64,000 bases of DNA from Cellulophaga sp. L1A9 (GTDB lineage: Bacteria; Bacteroidota; Bacteroidia; Flavobacteriales; Flavobacteriaceae), in the NCBI RefSeq assembly GCF_009797025.1, contig NZ_CP047027.1:2666001-2730000 (forward strand). Reading direction: 5' to 3'. The first letter of the stretch is position 1; the number at the start of each line of letters is the position of its first letter. Below are positions 17,901 through 26,659 of this stretch, piece after piece. A model generated the notes under the pieces. The model worked only from the letters and a program-made list of their open reading frames with translations. It made no database searches and had not been told where the DNA came from. The position numbers and the translations under genes are program-made.

Positions 17901-18695
17901 ATGATTAAGAATACAAAACATACTAATGCTAGCAACTTGGGTTTGCTTACAGTAATTGGTGCGGGTCCTGGCGATCCGGATTTAATTACGCTGAAGGCTA
18001 TAAAAGCATTGCAGGCAGCAGATGTTGTTTTGTATGATGCCCTGGTGAATCCTGAATTGTTAGGCTATGCAGAAAATGCAGAGCTCATCTTTGTAGGGAA
18101 GCGCAAAGGGTGTTACGCGTATCAACAAGAGCAGATCAATGAGCTTATCGTGCAACGTGGTCAATCACAACATGTCGTTCGTTTAAAAGGAGGAGATCCT
18201 TTTATTTTTGGTCGTGGTGCAGAAGAAATGGAATATGCGGCAACCCATGGTTTAAAGGTAGCTATGGTTCCGGGTATATCGTCAGCTGTGGCGGTACCGG
18301 CATCTCAAAACATTCCAGTAACGAAAAGAGGAGCTGCAGAAAGTTTTTGGGTCATTACAGGGACTACAAAAGAGCATAAGCTTTCTTCAGATGTAGCTTT
18401 GGCAGCCAAATCAAATGCTACCGTAGTGATCTTAATGGGAATGTCAAAATTACCCGCAATAGTAGCTTTGTTTGAGAAAGAAGGAAAGGCAGAAACGCCA
18501 ATCGCTATCATCCAGAATGGTACAAGAGAAGATGAAAAGATAGGAATAGCAACTATTTCGACTATTCAATCAGAAGTCGATAAACAACAATTAGCAAATC
18601 CGGCAATTATAATAATTGGGGCAGTAGTTAACCATAGAAAAGCGCTTTCAAGTGCAATAGAATCGTATAAACAAGTAAGCGAAGTGCATGATTAA
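17901..18695 (+). CDS. cobA: Uroporphyrinogen-III C-methyltransferase
   Basis: Two SAM-dependent methylations convert uroporphyrinogen III to precorrin-2 for siroheme, the cofactor of the sulfite reductase encoded two bases upstream. The 264-residue sequence shows the tetrapyrrole methyltransferase signatures VIGAGPGDPDLITLKA, VVRLKGGDPFIFGRG and the MVPGISSAVAVPA loop. The dehydrogenase/ferrochelatase that would finish siroheme is neither fused here nor adjacent. It is translated from an ATG almost touching the sir stop and is clearly in the same operon. Confidence 0.96.
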   Translation: MIKNTKHTNASNLGLLTVIGAGPGDPDLITLKAIKALQAADVVLYDALVNPELLGYAENAELIFVGKRKGCYAYQQEQINELIVQRGQSQHVVRLKGGDPFIFGRGAEEMEYAATHGLKVAMVPGISSAVAVPASQNIPVTKRGAAESFWVITGTTKEHKLSSDVALAAKSNATVVILMGMSKLPAIVALFEKEGKAETPIAIIQNGTREDEKIGIATISTIQSEVDKQQLANPAIIIIGAVVNHRKALSSAIESYKQVSEVHD

Positions 18696-18710
18696 TTTAT
18701 TTTACTGTCG

Positions 18711-18718
18711 TAAATTTG
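18711..18718 (+). promoter_or_regulatory. Promoter -7 box before the ferredoxin-NADP reductase gene
   Basis: TAAATTTG matches TAnnTTTG, in the 76-base gap after cobA. The reductase may therefore have its own promoter besides read-through. Confidence 0.45.
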
Positions 18719-18771
18719 CAGTAGTATTTTAGAGGTATTTCAACACAAGAATTTTTTGAATTAGTAGAGAG

Positions 18772-19833
18772 ATGATAAAAACAGATATTTTAATTATTGG
18801 AGCAGGACCTACAGGCTTGTTCACCGTTTTTGAAGCAGGATTATTAAAATTAAAATGCCATTTAATTGATGCATTGCCACAAACAGGCGGGCAGTGTTCA
18901 GAGATATATCCAAAGAAACCAATTTACGATATTCCAGCTTTTCCAGAAATTTTAGCAGGAACATTGGTAGATAATCTTATGGAGCAAATTAAACCTTTTG
19001 AGGCGGGTTATACGCTAGGTGAACGTGCAGAAACCTTAGATAAGCAAGAAGATGGTTCTTTTATTGTAACCACGAACAAAGGTACGAAGCACCATGCCCC
19101 TGTAGTAGTTATTGCGGGTGGTTTAGGTTCTTTTGAACCAAGGAAGCCTTTGATTCCAAATATTATCGACTTTGAAGATAAAGGAGTAAATTACTTTATT
19201 AAAGATCCAGAAGTATATCGTGGTAAAAAGGTAGTGATTGCTGGCGGTGGAGATTCTGCTTTAGATTGGGCTATTTTCTTAGCAGATGTTGCATCAGAAG
19301 TTTCTTTAGTACACAGAAGAAATGAATTTAGAGGTGCGTTAGATTCAGTAGAAAAAGCATCAGAATTAGCAAAGCTTGGTAAAATTAAATTATTTACAGA
19401 AGCTGAGGTTATTGGTGTTGCTGGAGATGGTAAAATTGAATCTGTAATAATCAAACATAACGATAAGGAAAAAGGAGAAACCAATTTAGAGGTAGATAAT
19501 TTTATTCCATTATTTGGTCTTTCTCCAAAATTAGGTCCTATAGGCGATTGGGGCTTGGAAATTCATAAAAATGCAATCAAAGTAAATAACGCTAAAGATT
19601 ATCAAACAAATATCCCAGGAGTTTTTGCTATTGGCGATGTAAACACCTACGAAGGTAAATTGAAATTAATTCTTTCAGGATTCCATGAGGCAGCTGTTAT
19701 GTGTCAATTCGCATATCAAATTGTCAATCCAGGAAAACGTTATGTCATGAAATATACTACTGTTGGTGGTGTAGAAGGATTTGACGGTACTAAAAAAGAA
19801 GCCAAAAAAGAAGTGATACAAAGTATCTCTTAA
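18772..19833 (+). CDS. Ferredoxin--NADP+ reductase, thioredoxin-reductase-like type
   Basis: A 353-residue flavoprotein. The FAD motif is LIIGAGPTGLFTVFEAG (residues 6-22) and the NADP motif is VVIAGGGDSALDWAIFLAD (about 152-170). The C-terminal FAD segment is GVFAIGDVNTYEGKLKLI. The CxxC redox pair of thioredoxin reductase is missing, which fits the ferredoxin/flavodoxin reductases of this fold. It sits beside the ferredoxin-type sulfite reductase, so supplying reduced ferredoxin to it is a sensible but unproven role. A terminator follows. Confidence 0.88.
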   Translation: MIKTDILIIGAGPTGLFTVFEAGLLKLKCHLIDALPQTGGQCSEIYPKKPIYDIPAFPEILAGTLVDNLMEQIKPFEAGYTLGERAETLDKQEDGSFIVTTNKGTKHHAPVVVIAGGLGSFEPRKPLIPNIIDFEDKGVNYFIKDPEVYRGKKVVIAGGGDSALDWAIFLADVASEVSLVHRRNEFRGALDSVEKASELAKLGKIKLFTEAEVIGVAGDGKIESVIIKHNDKEKGETNLEVDNFIPLFGLSPKLGPIGDWGLEIHKNAIKVNNAKDYQTNIPGVFAIGDVNTYEGKLKLILSGFHEAAVMCQFAYQIVNPGKRYVMKYTTVGGVEGFDGTKKEAKKEVIQSIS

Positions 19834-19855
19834 ATTTTAAACCTTTTCATATATT

Positions 19856-19893
19856 AAAAGCCTTCTTACTTTACTGTTAGAAGGCTTTTATTG
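19856..19893 (+). terminator. Rho-independent terminator after the ferredoxin reductase gene
   Basis: AAAAGCCTTCT (19856-19866) pairs perfectly with AGAAGGCTTTT (19879-19889), followed by T-rich sequence. Confidence 0.9.
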
Positions 19894-19972
19894 TTTAGTT
19901 TATTTGGTTTTAATTGTGATGTGGTGTTTCTTTGTAATCAATTCAAACAGTTCATTGCAACATTGAAAAATA

Positions 19973-20096
19973 GTTATCAAGAAAGGTGGAGGGACTAGAC
20001 CCTATGAAGCCTTGGCAACCCTTTTGAAAGTAGATTTACTTAAAAAGAAGGTGCTAAGTTCTATTCAAAAGTAGATTCATTTTTGAAATAGATAAC
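19973..20096 (+). ncRNA. SAM-I (S-box) riboswitch, metH-metF leader
   Basis: A second complete S-box. P1 is GTTATC (19973-19978) with GATAAC (20091-20096). It contains AAGAAAGGTGGAGGGACTAG and ACCC, then GAAGCCTTGGCAACCC and AAGGTGCTAAGTTC. It is very close in sequence to the copy at 3395, with the same P1, and differs mainly in the P3 region. It precedes the split methionine synthase and metF. The expression platform is not obvious; the 176 bases that follow hold two hairpins and a family B repeat. Confidence 0.95.
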
Positions 20097-20155
20097 AAAA
20101 GCGAAACATTTCGTCTTAGTTTTTACTTTACTTGATATTTTAATATTAGAGCATT

Positions 20156-20181
20156 TCATTTGCAAAAAAAAAGGCAAATGA
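20156..20181 (+). repeat. Inverted repeat after the second SAM-I aptamer
   Basis: TCATTTGC (20156-20163) and GCAAATGA (20174-20181) pair perfectly around an A-rich loop. It could be the switching hairpin of the riboswitch, though no T-run follows. Confidence 0.45.
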
Positions 20182-20185
20182 CCGT

Positions 20186-20250
20186 GCTATCCGCTATATC
20201 TTTTTTACTTGCGTAAGTAAAAAAGGATGTCGCTGCTATCACTAATGCAG
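20186..20250 (+). repeat. Repeat family B, copy 1
   Basis: GCTATCCGCTATATC, then a hairpin TTTTTTACTT-gcgt-AAGTAAAAAA (20201-20224), then GGATGTCGCTGCTATC and ending GCAG. The flanks are shared with an inverted copy at 24396-24461, while the hairpin loop differs in sequence. Confidence 0.7.
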
Positions 20251-20272
20251 AGCAGTTTTTTAGAAAAGAGAA

Positions 20273-21271
20273 ATGAAGAACATAAAAGAGATACTTAAAG
20301 AGAGAATCTTAGTGCTAGATGGAGCTATGGGGACTATGCTTCAGCGTCATAAATTCACAGAAGAAGATTTTAGAGGGGAGCGTTTTAAAGATTGGGAACA
20401 CCCATTACAGGGTAATAATGATTTGTTGTCATTAACGCAACCAGAAGCAATTGCAGATGTTCACCGCCAATATTTTGCCGCAGGAGCAGATATTGTTGAA
20501 ACCAATACATTCTCGAGTACAACAATCGCCATGGCAGATTATTATATGGAAGACTTGGTGTATGAATTAAATTATGAATCTGCAAAGATTGCAAAGCAAG
20601 TAGCTGATGAGTTTACAGCAAAAGAGCCACATAAGCCTCGTTTTGTAGTAGGCAGTATTGGACCAACAAACAAAACGGCAAGTATGTCTCCAGATGTAAA
20701 CGATCCAGGATATAGAGCGGTATCATTTGATGAATTAAGAATAGCGTACAAGCAACAGGTTGAGGCTTTGATTGATGGTGGTTCTGATTTACTAATGGTA
20801 GAAACCATTTTTGATACCCTAAATGCGAAAGCAGCCCTATTTGCAATTGAAGAAGTGAAAGATGAACGCGGTATTGATATTCCTATCATGGTCAGTGGTA
20901 CTATTACAGATGCCTCTGGTAGAACTTTATCAGGCCAAACAGCAGAAGCTTTTTTAATTTCTATTTCACATATTCCAATTTTATCAGTAGGCTTTAATTG
21001 TGCTTTAGGAGCCAGTCAGCTTGTGCCACATTTAGAAGTGTTATCTGCTAAAACAGGTTTTGCGGTATCTGCACATCCAAATGCAGGTTTGCCGAATGCT
21101 TTTGGTGAGTATGATGAAACGCCAGCGCAAATGGCCTCGCAAATAAAAGAATATGTAGAAAAGAACCTAGTAAATATAGTTGGGGGTTGTTGTGGTACCA
21201 CACCCGAACATATTTCTGCTATTGCTAATGTAGTGAAAGATATAAAACCTAGAATTGTTGCAGGTCAATAA
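20273..21271 (+). CDS. metH: Methionine synthase, homocysteine-binding subunit (split MetH, N-terminal part)
   Basis: A 332-residue homocysteine S-methyltransferase domain, equal to the first module of cobalamin-dependent Met[17 protein letters not shown] opens the barrel. The zinc ligands are the Cys in [11 protein letters not shown] and the CC pair in [12 protein letters not shown] near the C terminus. It ends where full-length MetH would continue into the folate-binding module, which is encoded separately 131 bases downstream. It is transcribed from the SAM-I leader. The two products are expected to form one enzyme. Confidence 0.94.
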   Translation: MKNIKEILKERILVLDGAMGTMLQRHKFTEEDFRGERFKDWEHPLQGNNDLLSLTQPEAIADVHRQYFAAGADIVETNTFSSTTIAMADYYMEDLVYELNYESAKIAKQVADEFTAKEPHKPRFVVGSIGPTNKTASMSPDVNDPGYRAVSFDELRIAYKQQVEALIDGGSDLLMVETIFDTLNAKAALFAIEEVKDERGIDIPIMVSGTITDASGRTLSGQTAEAFLISISHIPILSVGFNCALGASQLVPHLEVLSAKTGFAVSAHPNAGLPNAFGEYDETPAQMASQIKEYVEKNLVNIVGGCCGTTPEHISAIANVVKDIKPRIVAGQ

Positions 21272-21402
21272 TTGATTGTTGTGTTTTTAGCGCTGGATCA
21301 AGAATATATAGAGGAAGATAATTTTTAAATAAAAATGAATCAGATTTGTAGCAGTAAAAAGCTATTAAACGGATTTATAAAATATTACAAAGGGTTGTAA
21401 TT

Positions 21403-24147
21403 ATGATAGAAGAGAGCAAACAACCATCAACTAACAATCGACAACCAAAACGGTACCTGAAGCTTTCAGGTTTAGAGCCTTTAGTGCTTTCGGAAAATAC
21501 AAATTTTGTAAATGTTGGTGAGCGTACAAACGTAGCAGGTTCAAAAAAATTCCTTCGATTAATTAAAGAGGAGAAATTTGAAGAGGCTTTAAGTGTGGCT
21601 CGTGATCAGGTAGATGGTGGTGCGCAGATCATTGATATTAATATGGATGACGGACTTATCGATGGTAAAGAAGCCATGGTTAAGTTTTTAAATTTAGTGA
21701 TAGCAGAGCCAGATATTTCTAGAGTGCCTATCATGATTGATAGCTCTAAATGGGAGATTATTGAGGCGGGTTTACAAGTAGTACAAGGTAAATGTGTGGT
21801 GAACTCCATTAGTCTTAAAGAAGGAGAAGAGCAGTTTAAACATCATGCAAAATTAATTAAGCGGTATGGTGCCGCAGTTATCGTCATGGCTTTTGATGAA
21901 ACTGGTCAGGCAGATAACTACGAACGCAGATTAGAGATTTCAAAACGTTCTTATGATATTCTGGTAAATGAAGTAAATTTCGCGCCTGAAGATATCATTT
22001 TCGATTTAAATATATTTCCCGTAGCCACAGGAATGGATGAGCATAAATTGAATGCTATCGATTTTATAAAGGCTACAAAATGGGTGCGAGAAAACCTGCC
22101 TCATTGTAGTGTGAGTGGTGGGGTAAGTAACGTTTCCTTTAGTTTTAGAGGTAACGATCCTGTTCGTGAAGCTATGCACTCGGTGTTTTTATACCATGCG
22201 ATCCAGGCAGGGATGAATATGGGGATTGTAAATCCTAGTTTATTGGGTGTTTATGATGATATCCCTAAAGATCTATTAGAACGGGTAGAAGATGTTATTC
22301 TTAATAAAAGAGATGATGCTACAGAGCGGCTTTTAGATTTTGCAGAAACCGTAGTAGGTACGGCAAAAGAAAGTAAAGTAGATTTATCTTGGAGGGAAGA
22401 ACCTTTGCAAAATAGAATTACGCGTGCTTTGGTAAAAGGTATTGATCAATATATTCTTGAAGATATAGAAGAAGCTCGTGTAGCTGCCGATAAGCCTATT
22501 GAGGTTATTGAAGGAAATTTAATGACAGGAATGAATGTTGTTGGAGATTTATTCGGGAGCGGAAAAATGTTTTTACCACAAGTAGTAAAATCTGCCCGAG
22601 TAATGAAAAAAGCAGTGGCTTATTTACTGCCGTATATTGAAGAAGAAAAACTACTAAACCCGCAAGAGGGAGACGATAAAGGAGCTGGAAAAATATTAAT
22701 GGCCACCGTAAAAGGAGATGTTCATGATATTGGAAAAAATATTGTAAGTGTAGTTCTAGCCTGCAATAATTACGAGATTGTTGATTTGGGGGTTATGGTG
22801 CCGCCAGAAAAAATTATCAATGCAGCTATAGAACATGATGTTGATATTATTGGTTTAAGCGGATTGATAACTCCGTCTTTAGATGAAATGGTTTTTCTAG
22901 CGAAAGAAATGGAACGCCAAAATTTTAAAGTGCCTTTATTAATTGGTGGAGCAACAACGAGTAAGGCCCATACTGCAGTAAAAATAGATACGCAATATAG
23001 CCAAGCAGTGGTTCATGTAAACGATGCTTCTAGAGCAGTTACGGTTGTAGGAGATTTATTGAAGAAAGAAACAGCATCTAATTATAAACAAGATATAAAA
23101 CTTGATTACGAATCATTCAGAGATAAGTTTTTAAGCAGAACAAAAAAGAAAGAATATAAAACCATAGCTCAGGCCCGTGAAAATAAGTTTCAAATAGCAT
23201 GGGAGACTGCTAAAATCACAAAGCCTAATCAATTGGGAATTCAGGTTTTTGAAGAAGTAGCGTTAGAGAAATTAGAACCTTTTATAGATTGGTCTCCATT
23301 TTTTAGAGGATGGGAACTGCATGGTAAGTACCCAGATATATTAACAGATGATGTGGTAGGTGAACAAGCAGTAGAGCTTTTTGCAGATGCTCAGAAGATG
23401 TTGAAAAAAATATTCTCAGAAAAACGCCTAACAGCAAAAGGTATCTTCGGATTATTTCCTGTTAATTCTATCAACGATGATGATATTGAAGTTGTTTCTT
23501 CTTCTCCTTCGGAGGAGATGCCCGAAGCGCAGAGGAGGATTTTTAGAACCCTTCGTCAGCAATTAAAACGAAGAGAAGGGGTGCCTGATTATGCTTTGGC
23601 CGATTTTATAGCCCCTAAAGATTCAGGAATACAAGATTATATGGGTTGCTTTTGTGTAAGCACAGGTTTTGGAGCTGATGAAATGGCAGATGCCTATAAA
23701 GATAACCTAGACGATTATAATTCCATTTTGGTAAAAGCATTAGCAGATCGTTTGGCAGAAGCCTATGCGGAATACTTGCATAAAGAAGTGCGAATAAAAC
23801 ATTGGGGTTATGCCTCAGATGAAACTTTAAGTAACGAAGATTTAATTAATGAAACTTACAAAGGGATTCGTCCTGCTCCTGGGTATCCTGCTTGTCCAGA
23901 TCACTTAGAGAAATTAACCATTTGGGAATTGCTTGATGTGGAAAATAAAATAGGAGTAAAATTAACGGAGAGTTTAGCTATGTGGCCAGCATCAAGCGTT
24001 AGTGGTTATTATTTTGCTAATCCTGAAGCACGTTATTTTGGCCTTGGAAAAATAAAAGAAGACCAAGTGGCAGATTTCGCGAAAAGGAAGGGAATTCCTT
24101 TAGAAGATGCTTCACGTTGGTTGGCAACAAATATAGCAGACGATTAG
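21403..24147 (+). CDS. metH: Methionine synthase, folate-, cobalamin- and SAM-binding subunit (split MetH, C-terminal part)
   Basis: A 914-residue protein completing cobalamin-dependent methionine synthase. It has the pterin-binding domain from about 45 ([15 protein letters not shown]). The cobalamin domains follow, with His441 in [10 protein letters not shown] as lower axial ligand and [13 protein letters not shown]. The C-terminal SAM activation domain carries [14 protein letters not shown]. The first 17 residues (a Gln/Asn/Pro-rich run) are not normal for the family and come from a low-complexity DNA tract at 21420-21450. Near residue 700 an extra peptide is encoded by a hairpin repeat. 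It needs vitamin B12, for which no genes are in the window. Confidence 0.95.
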   Translation: MIEESKQPSTNNRQPKRYLKLSGLEPLVLSENTNFVNVGERTNVAGSKKFLRLIKEEKFEEALSVARDQVDGGAQIIDINMDDGLIDGKEAMVKFLNLVIAEPDISRVPIMIDSSKWEIIEAGLQVVQGKCVVNSISLKEGEEQFKHHAKLIKRYGAAVIVMAFDETGQADNYERRLEISKRSYDILVNEVNFAPEDIIFDLNIFPVATGMDEHKLNAIDFIKATKWVRENLPHCSVSGGVSNVSFSFRGNDPVREAMHSVFLYHAIQAGMNMGIVNPSLLGVYDDIPKDLLERVEDVILNKRDDATERLLDFAETVVGTAKESKVDLSWREEPLQNRITRALVKGIDQYILEDIEEARVAADKPIEVIEGNLMTGMNVVGDLFGSGKMFLPQVVKSARVMKKAVAYLLPYIEEEKLLNPQEGDDKGAGKILMATVKGDVHDIGKNIVSVVLACNNYEIVDLGVMVPPEKIINAAIEHDVDIIGLSGLITPSLDEMVFLAKEMERQNFKVPLLIGGATTSKAHTAVKIDTQYSQAVVHVNDASRAVTVVGDLLKKETASNYKQDIKLDYESFRDKFLSRTKKKEYKTIAQARENKFQIAWETAKITKPNQLGIQVFEEVALEKLEPFIDWSPFFRGWELHGKYPDILTDDVVGEQAVELFADAQKMLKKIFSEKRLTAKGIFGLFPVNSINDDDIEVVSSSPSEEMPEAQRRIFRTLRQQLKRREGVPDYALADFIAPKDSGIQDYMGCFCVSTGFGADEMADAYKDNLDDYNSILVKALADRLAEAYAEYLHKEVRIKHWGYASDETLSNEDLINETYKGIRPAPGYPACPDHLEKLTIWELLDVENKIGVKLTESLAMWPASSVSGYYFANPEARYFGLGKIKEDQVADFAKRKGIPLEDASRWLATNIADD
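23501..23540 (+). repeat. Family A-like hairpin repeat translated inside metH
   Basis: CTTCTCCTTCGGAGGAG forms a 7-base-pair stem with a TTC loop, followed by ATGCCCGAAGCGCAGAGGAGG. The layout (hairpin, linker, GGAGGAT tail) parallels the intergenic family A copies. It is in frame and adds roughly [12 protein letters not shown] to the protein. Confidence 0.5.
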
Positions 24148-24148
24148 C

Positions 24149-24394
24149 ATGGAAAATTTTATAGAACTTAGCTTAGGTAGTTTTATGATTAGTCATGGGT
24201 ATGATGAAAATAATACGGAAATAGAAGCACATTGTACGGTTCAAGGTTTTGCCAAAAAGCTGGTGGCGGTAAACAGAATAAAATCGTTAAGCGAGAAATA
24301 TATCTTGACGGATTATGTAGATGGACGTTGGATCTATTGGGAATATGAAGAAGATTATACTGCGGTAAAAGAAAAATTGTTAAGCTTGAGATAA
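24149..24394 (+). CDS. Conserved-looking small protein between metH and metF, unknown
   Basis: An 81-residue acidic cytoplasmic protein beginning one base after the metH stop, hence in the same transcript. No signal peptide, membrane segment or known motif is visible. The sequence has alternating strands (EIEAHCTVQGF, KYILTDYVDGRWIYWEYEED) and a C-terminal helix. Codon use matches its neighbours and the tight spacing supports a real gene. Function is not recognised; a link to methionine synthase or folate metabolism is only suggested by position. Confidence 0.65.
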   Translation: MENFIELSLGSFMISHGYDENNTEIEAHCTVQGFAKKLVAVNRIKSLSEKYILTDYVDGRWIYWEYEEDYTAVKEKLLSLR

Positions 24395-24395
24395 G

Positions 24396-24461
24396 CTGCG
24401 TTAAGGATAGAAGCGGCATCCTTTTTTGCTTGAAAATGCAAGAAAAGATACAGCGGATAGC
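24396..24461 (-). repeat. Repeat family B, copy 2 (inverted relative to copy 1)
   Basis: Read on the minus strand: GCTATCCGCTGTATC, TTTT, an imperfect hairpin CTTGCATTTTCAAG, AAAAAAGGATGCCGCT, TCTATCCTTAACGCAG. It starts just after the stop of the small gene at 24149-24394. Confidence 0.7.
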
Positions 24462-24504
24462 CTGTTAAAACGCCCAGATTAAGAATATTAATATTAAAAG
24501 TGAA

Positions 24505-24533
24505 GTCCCCTTTGGGGAGGACAGGAGGGGATT
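24505..24533 (+). repeat. Hairpin repeat family A, copy before metF
   Basis: AGTCCCCTTTGGGGAGG followed by ACAGGAGGGGATT, directly adjoining the metF ATG at 24534. CCCC and GGGG form the hairpin, and the distal GGGG could pair with the same CCCC. Confidence 0.65.
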
Positions 24534-25487
24534 ATGAAAGTAACAGACCACATAAAAAATGCCAAAGGAAACACCTTGTTTTCATTCGAAATTGTTCCAC
24601 CAGTAAAAGGGAATAGTATTCAAGAATTATATGCTAATATTGAGCCTTTGATGGAATTTAATCCTCCATTTATTGATGTGACCACCTCAAGGGAAGAATA
24701 TATTTATGTGGATAAAGCCGGACTTTACGATAAGAAAATTACACGTATGCGACCGGGTACAGTTGGTATTTGTGCGTCTATAAAACATAAGTTTGATGTA
24801 GATACTATTCCGCATGTAATTTGTGGCGGTTTTACCAAAGCAGAAACGGAGTATATGTTAATTGATTGTCATTATTTAGGGATTGATAATGTGATGGCCT
24901 TGCGTGGTGATGCCATGAAAGAGGAGAAATATTTTAAGCCTACGGAAGACGGAAATTGCTTTGCTTCAGAACTGGTAAGTCAGATCCAGAACCTAAACCA
25001 AGGACGGTACCTTCATGATGATGTGCAGGGAGAAGACAGGTCTAATTTTTGTATTGGTGTTGCAGGATATCCAGAGAAGCATCTAGAGGCTCCATCTTTT
25101 AAATCGGATTTAATTAGATTAAAACAAAAGGTAGATGCTGGTGCAGATTATGTAGTAACACAAATGTTTTTTGATAATCAGAAGTACTTTCAATTTGTAG
25201 AAGCGGCAAGAGAAATTGGGATCAACGTACCTATTATTCCAGGGATTAAACCAATAGCTGTGAAGCGTCATTTGCAATTATTGCCACAAATATTCAGTTT
25301 AGATTTACCACACGATTTAGTAGAGGCTGTTGAAGCTTGTAAAAATAATGCTGAGGTAAGACAAGTTGGAGTGGAATGGGCAATTCAACAATCAAAAGAA
25401 TTAAAAGCTGCTGGGATTCCTGTTTTGCATTATTATTCTATGGGAAAATCTAATAATATAAGAGCGATAGCAAAAGAAGTTTTTTAA
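24534..25487 (+). CDS. metF: 5,10-methylenetetrahydrofolate reductase
   Basis: Supplies 5-methyltetrahydrofolate to the split methionine synthase upstream. The 317-residue flavin-dependent barrel shows FSFEIVPPVKGNS at the N terminus, NVMALRGDAMKEEKYF, and GADYVVTQMFFDNQKYFQF carrying the conserved QMFFD motif. It probably belongs to the SAM-I-controlled transcript, but is separated from the previous gene by repeat families B and A, which may tune its expression. Confidence 0.96.
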   Translation: MKVTDHIKNAKGNTLFSFEIVPPVKGNSIQELYANIEPLMEFNPPFIDVTTSREEYIYVDKAGLYDKKITRMRPGTVGICASIKHKFDVDTIPHVICGGFTKAETEYMLIDCHYLGIDNVMALRGDAMKEEKYFKPTEDGNCFASELVSQIQNLNQGRYLHDDVQGEDRSNFCIGVAGYPEKHLEAPSFKSDLIRLKQKVDAGADYVVTQMFFDNQKYFQFVEAAREIGINVPIIPGIKPIAVKRHLQLLPQIFSLDLPHDLVEAVEACKNNAEVRQVGVEWAIQQSKELKAAGIPVLHYYSMGKSNNIRAIAKEVF

Positions 25488-25527
25488 TTATACGCTTTAA
25501 ATTAGCTATGGGTTTAAAGTGAATTCT

Positions 25528-25535
25528 TACATTTG
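25528..25535 (+). promoter_or_regulatory. Promoter -7 box for the PagL-like gene
   Basis: TACATTTG matches TAnnTTTG. A start near 25542 supports the ATG at 25554 over an upstream in-frame TTG that lies inside this box. Confidence 0.55.
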
Positions 25536-25553
25536 AACCCATTATACCAACCA

Positions 25554-26651
25554 ATGAAATTAAAATTTTCTGTTTACTTTATTTTTTTAACTCTAGGGTG
25601 CTATGCTCAAAATGTAGAGGAGAATAAAAAATATACACTAGATGCTAGTCAGTTTTACGGTACAATATTACGGCATAATCCAGACATTACGCACCTCATA
25701 GATTCGCATCCCGGAGGTGTTATTCTTAGTCTAAACCGTAAAACTTACGGAGAAGAATACTGGCAACAACGTTATAATTATCCGGATCTAGGATATTCGT
25801 TTATTTATCAGGATTATAATAATGAGACCTTAGGGAAAAGTTATGCTGCCTATGCGCATTATAATTTCTATTTTTTAAATCGCAATTTGCAATTTAGAAT
25901 TGGTCAAGGATTAGCATATATGACCAATCCGTATGATAAAGAGACTAATTTTAGAAACAATGCTTTCGGTTCTCAGTTTTTGAGTACTACGTATCTAATG
26001 TTGAATTTTCATAAGGAAAATATTGTAAAAGGTGTTGGTTTCAAAGCGGGATTTTCAGTAATGCATTATTCTAATGCGAATGTAAAAGCACCCAATACTT
26101 CTACCAATACTTTTGCTTTAAATGCGGGGATCACCTATGATTTATATGCAGGAGAAGAGGAACCGTATTTGAAAGGGGAAAAACAAAAAATAACAGAACC
26201 TTTAAAGTATAATTTAGCCTTTAGAACAGGAGTTAATGAGAGTGATGTTATTAATTTAGGTCAGTATCCGTTTTATATTTTTTCTGGCTATGCAGATAAA
26301 CGTGTGTCAGATCTAAGCGCCATTCAAGTAGGGGCAGATGTATATTTTTCTAAATTTTTAAAAGAGCTTATTAAATACCAGTCCATTGCTTTCCCTGAGA
26401 ATAATGTGAATGCTGACGATGATTATAGGCGTGTAGGTGTTTTTATTGGGCATGAATTGTTTATCAATAAAATGTCTGTCATCAGTCAGTTAGGATATTA
26501 CGTGTATTATCCTTTTGATTTTGAAGGAAGAATGTATAATAGAATGGGTTTAAAGCGCTATTTTGGAGATAAGATGTATGGTGTTTTAAGTTTAAAGTCA
26601 CACGGAGCAAAGGCCGAAGCGGTAGAATTTGGTATTGGGATTCGATTATAG
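25554..26651 (+). CDS. Acyloxyacyl hydrolase / PagL-like lipid A deacylase
   Basis: A 365-residue protein with an N-terminal signal peptide (KLKFSVYFIFLTLGCYAQ) and the Tyr/Phe-rich alternating strands of an outer-membrane barrel. HYSNANVKAPN near residue 171 matches the active-site segment of PagL 3-O-deacylases (His171, Ser173). The third catalytic residue, a Glu 12 positions after the Ser in PagL, is Asn185 here. Its expected job is trimming an acyl chain from lipid A in the outer membrane. It begins a three-gene run with the GIN-domain lipoprotein and serine hydrolase. Confidence 0.78.
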   Translation: MKLKFSVYFIFLTLGCYAQNVEENKKYTLDASQFYGTILRHNPDITHLIDSHPGGVILSLNRKTYGEEYWQQRYNYPDLGYSFIYQDYNNETLGKSYAAYAHYNFYFLNRNLQFRIGQGLAYMTNPYDKETNFRNNAFGSQFLSTTYLMLNFHKENIVKGVGFKAGFSVMHYSNANVKAPNTSTNTFALNAGITYDLYAGEEEPYLKGEKQKITEPLKYNLAFRTGVNESDVINLGQYPFYIFSGYADKRVSDLSAIQVGADVYFSKFLKELIKYQSIAFPENNVNADDDYRRVGVFIGHELFINKMSVISQLGYYVYYPFDFEGRMYNRMGLKRYFGDKMYGVLSLKSHGAKAEAVEFGIGIRL

Positions 26652-26659
26652 AAAATTAA

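Noticed and set aside
21335..21400. Possible 21-codon peptide between the two metH genes
   Set aside because: No aromatic, Met or other regulatory codon bias, no hairpin after it, and nothing to support translation beyond an ATG and a stop.
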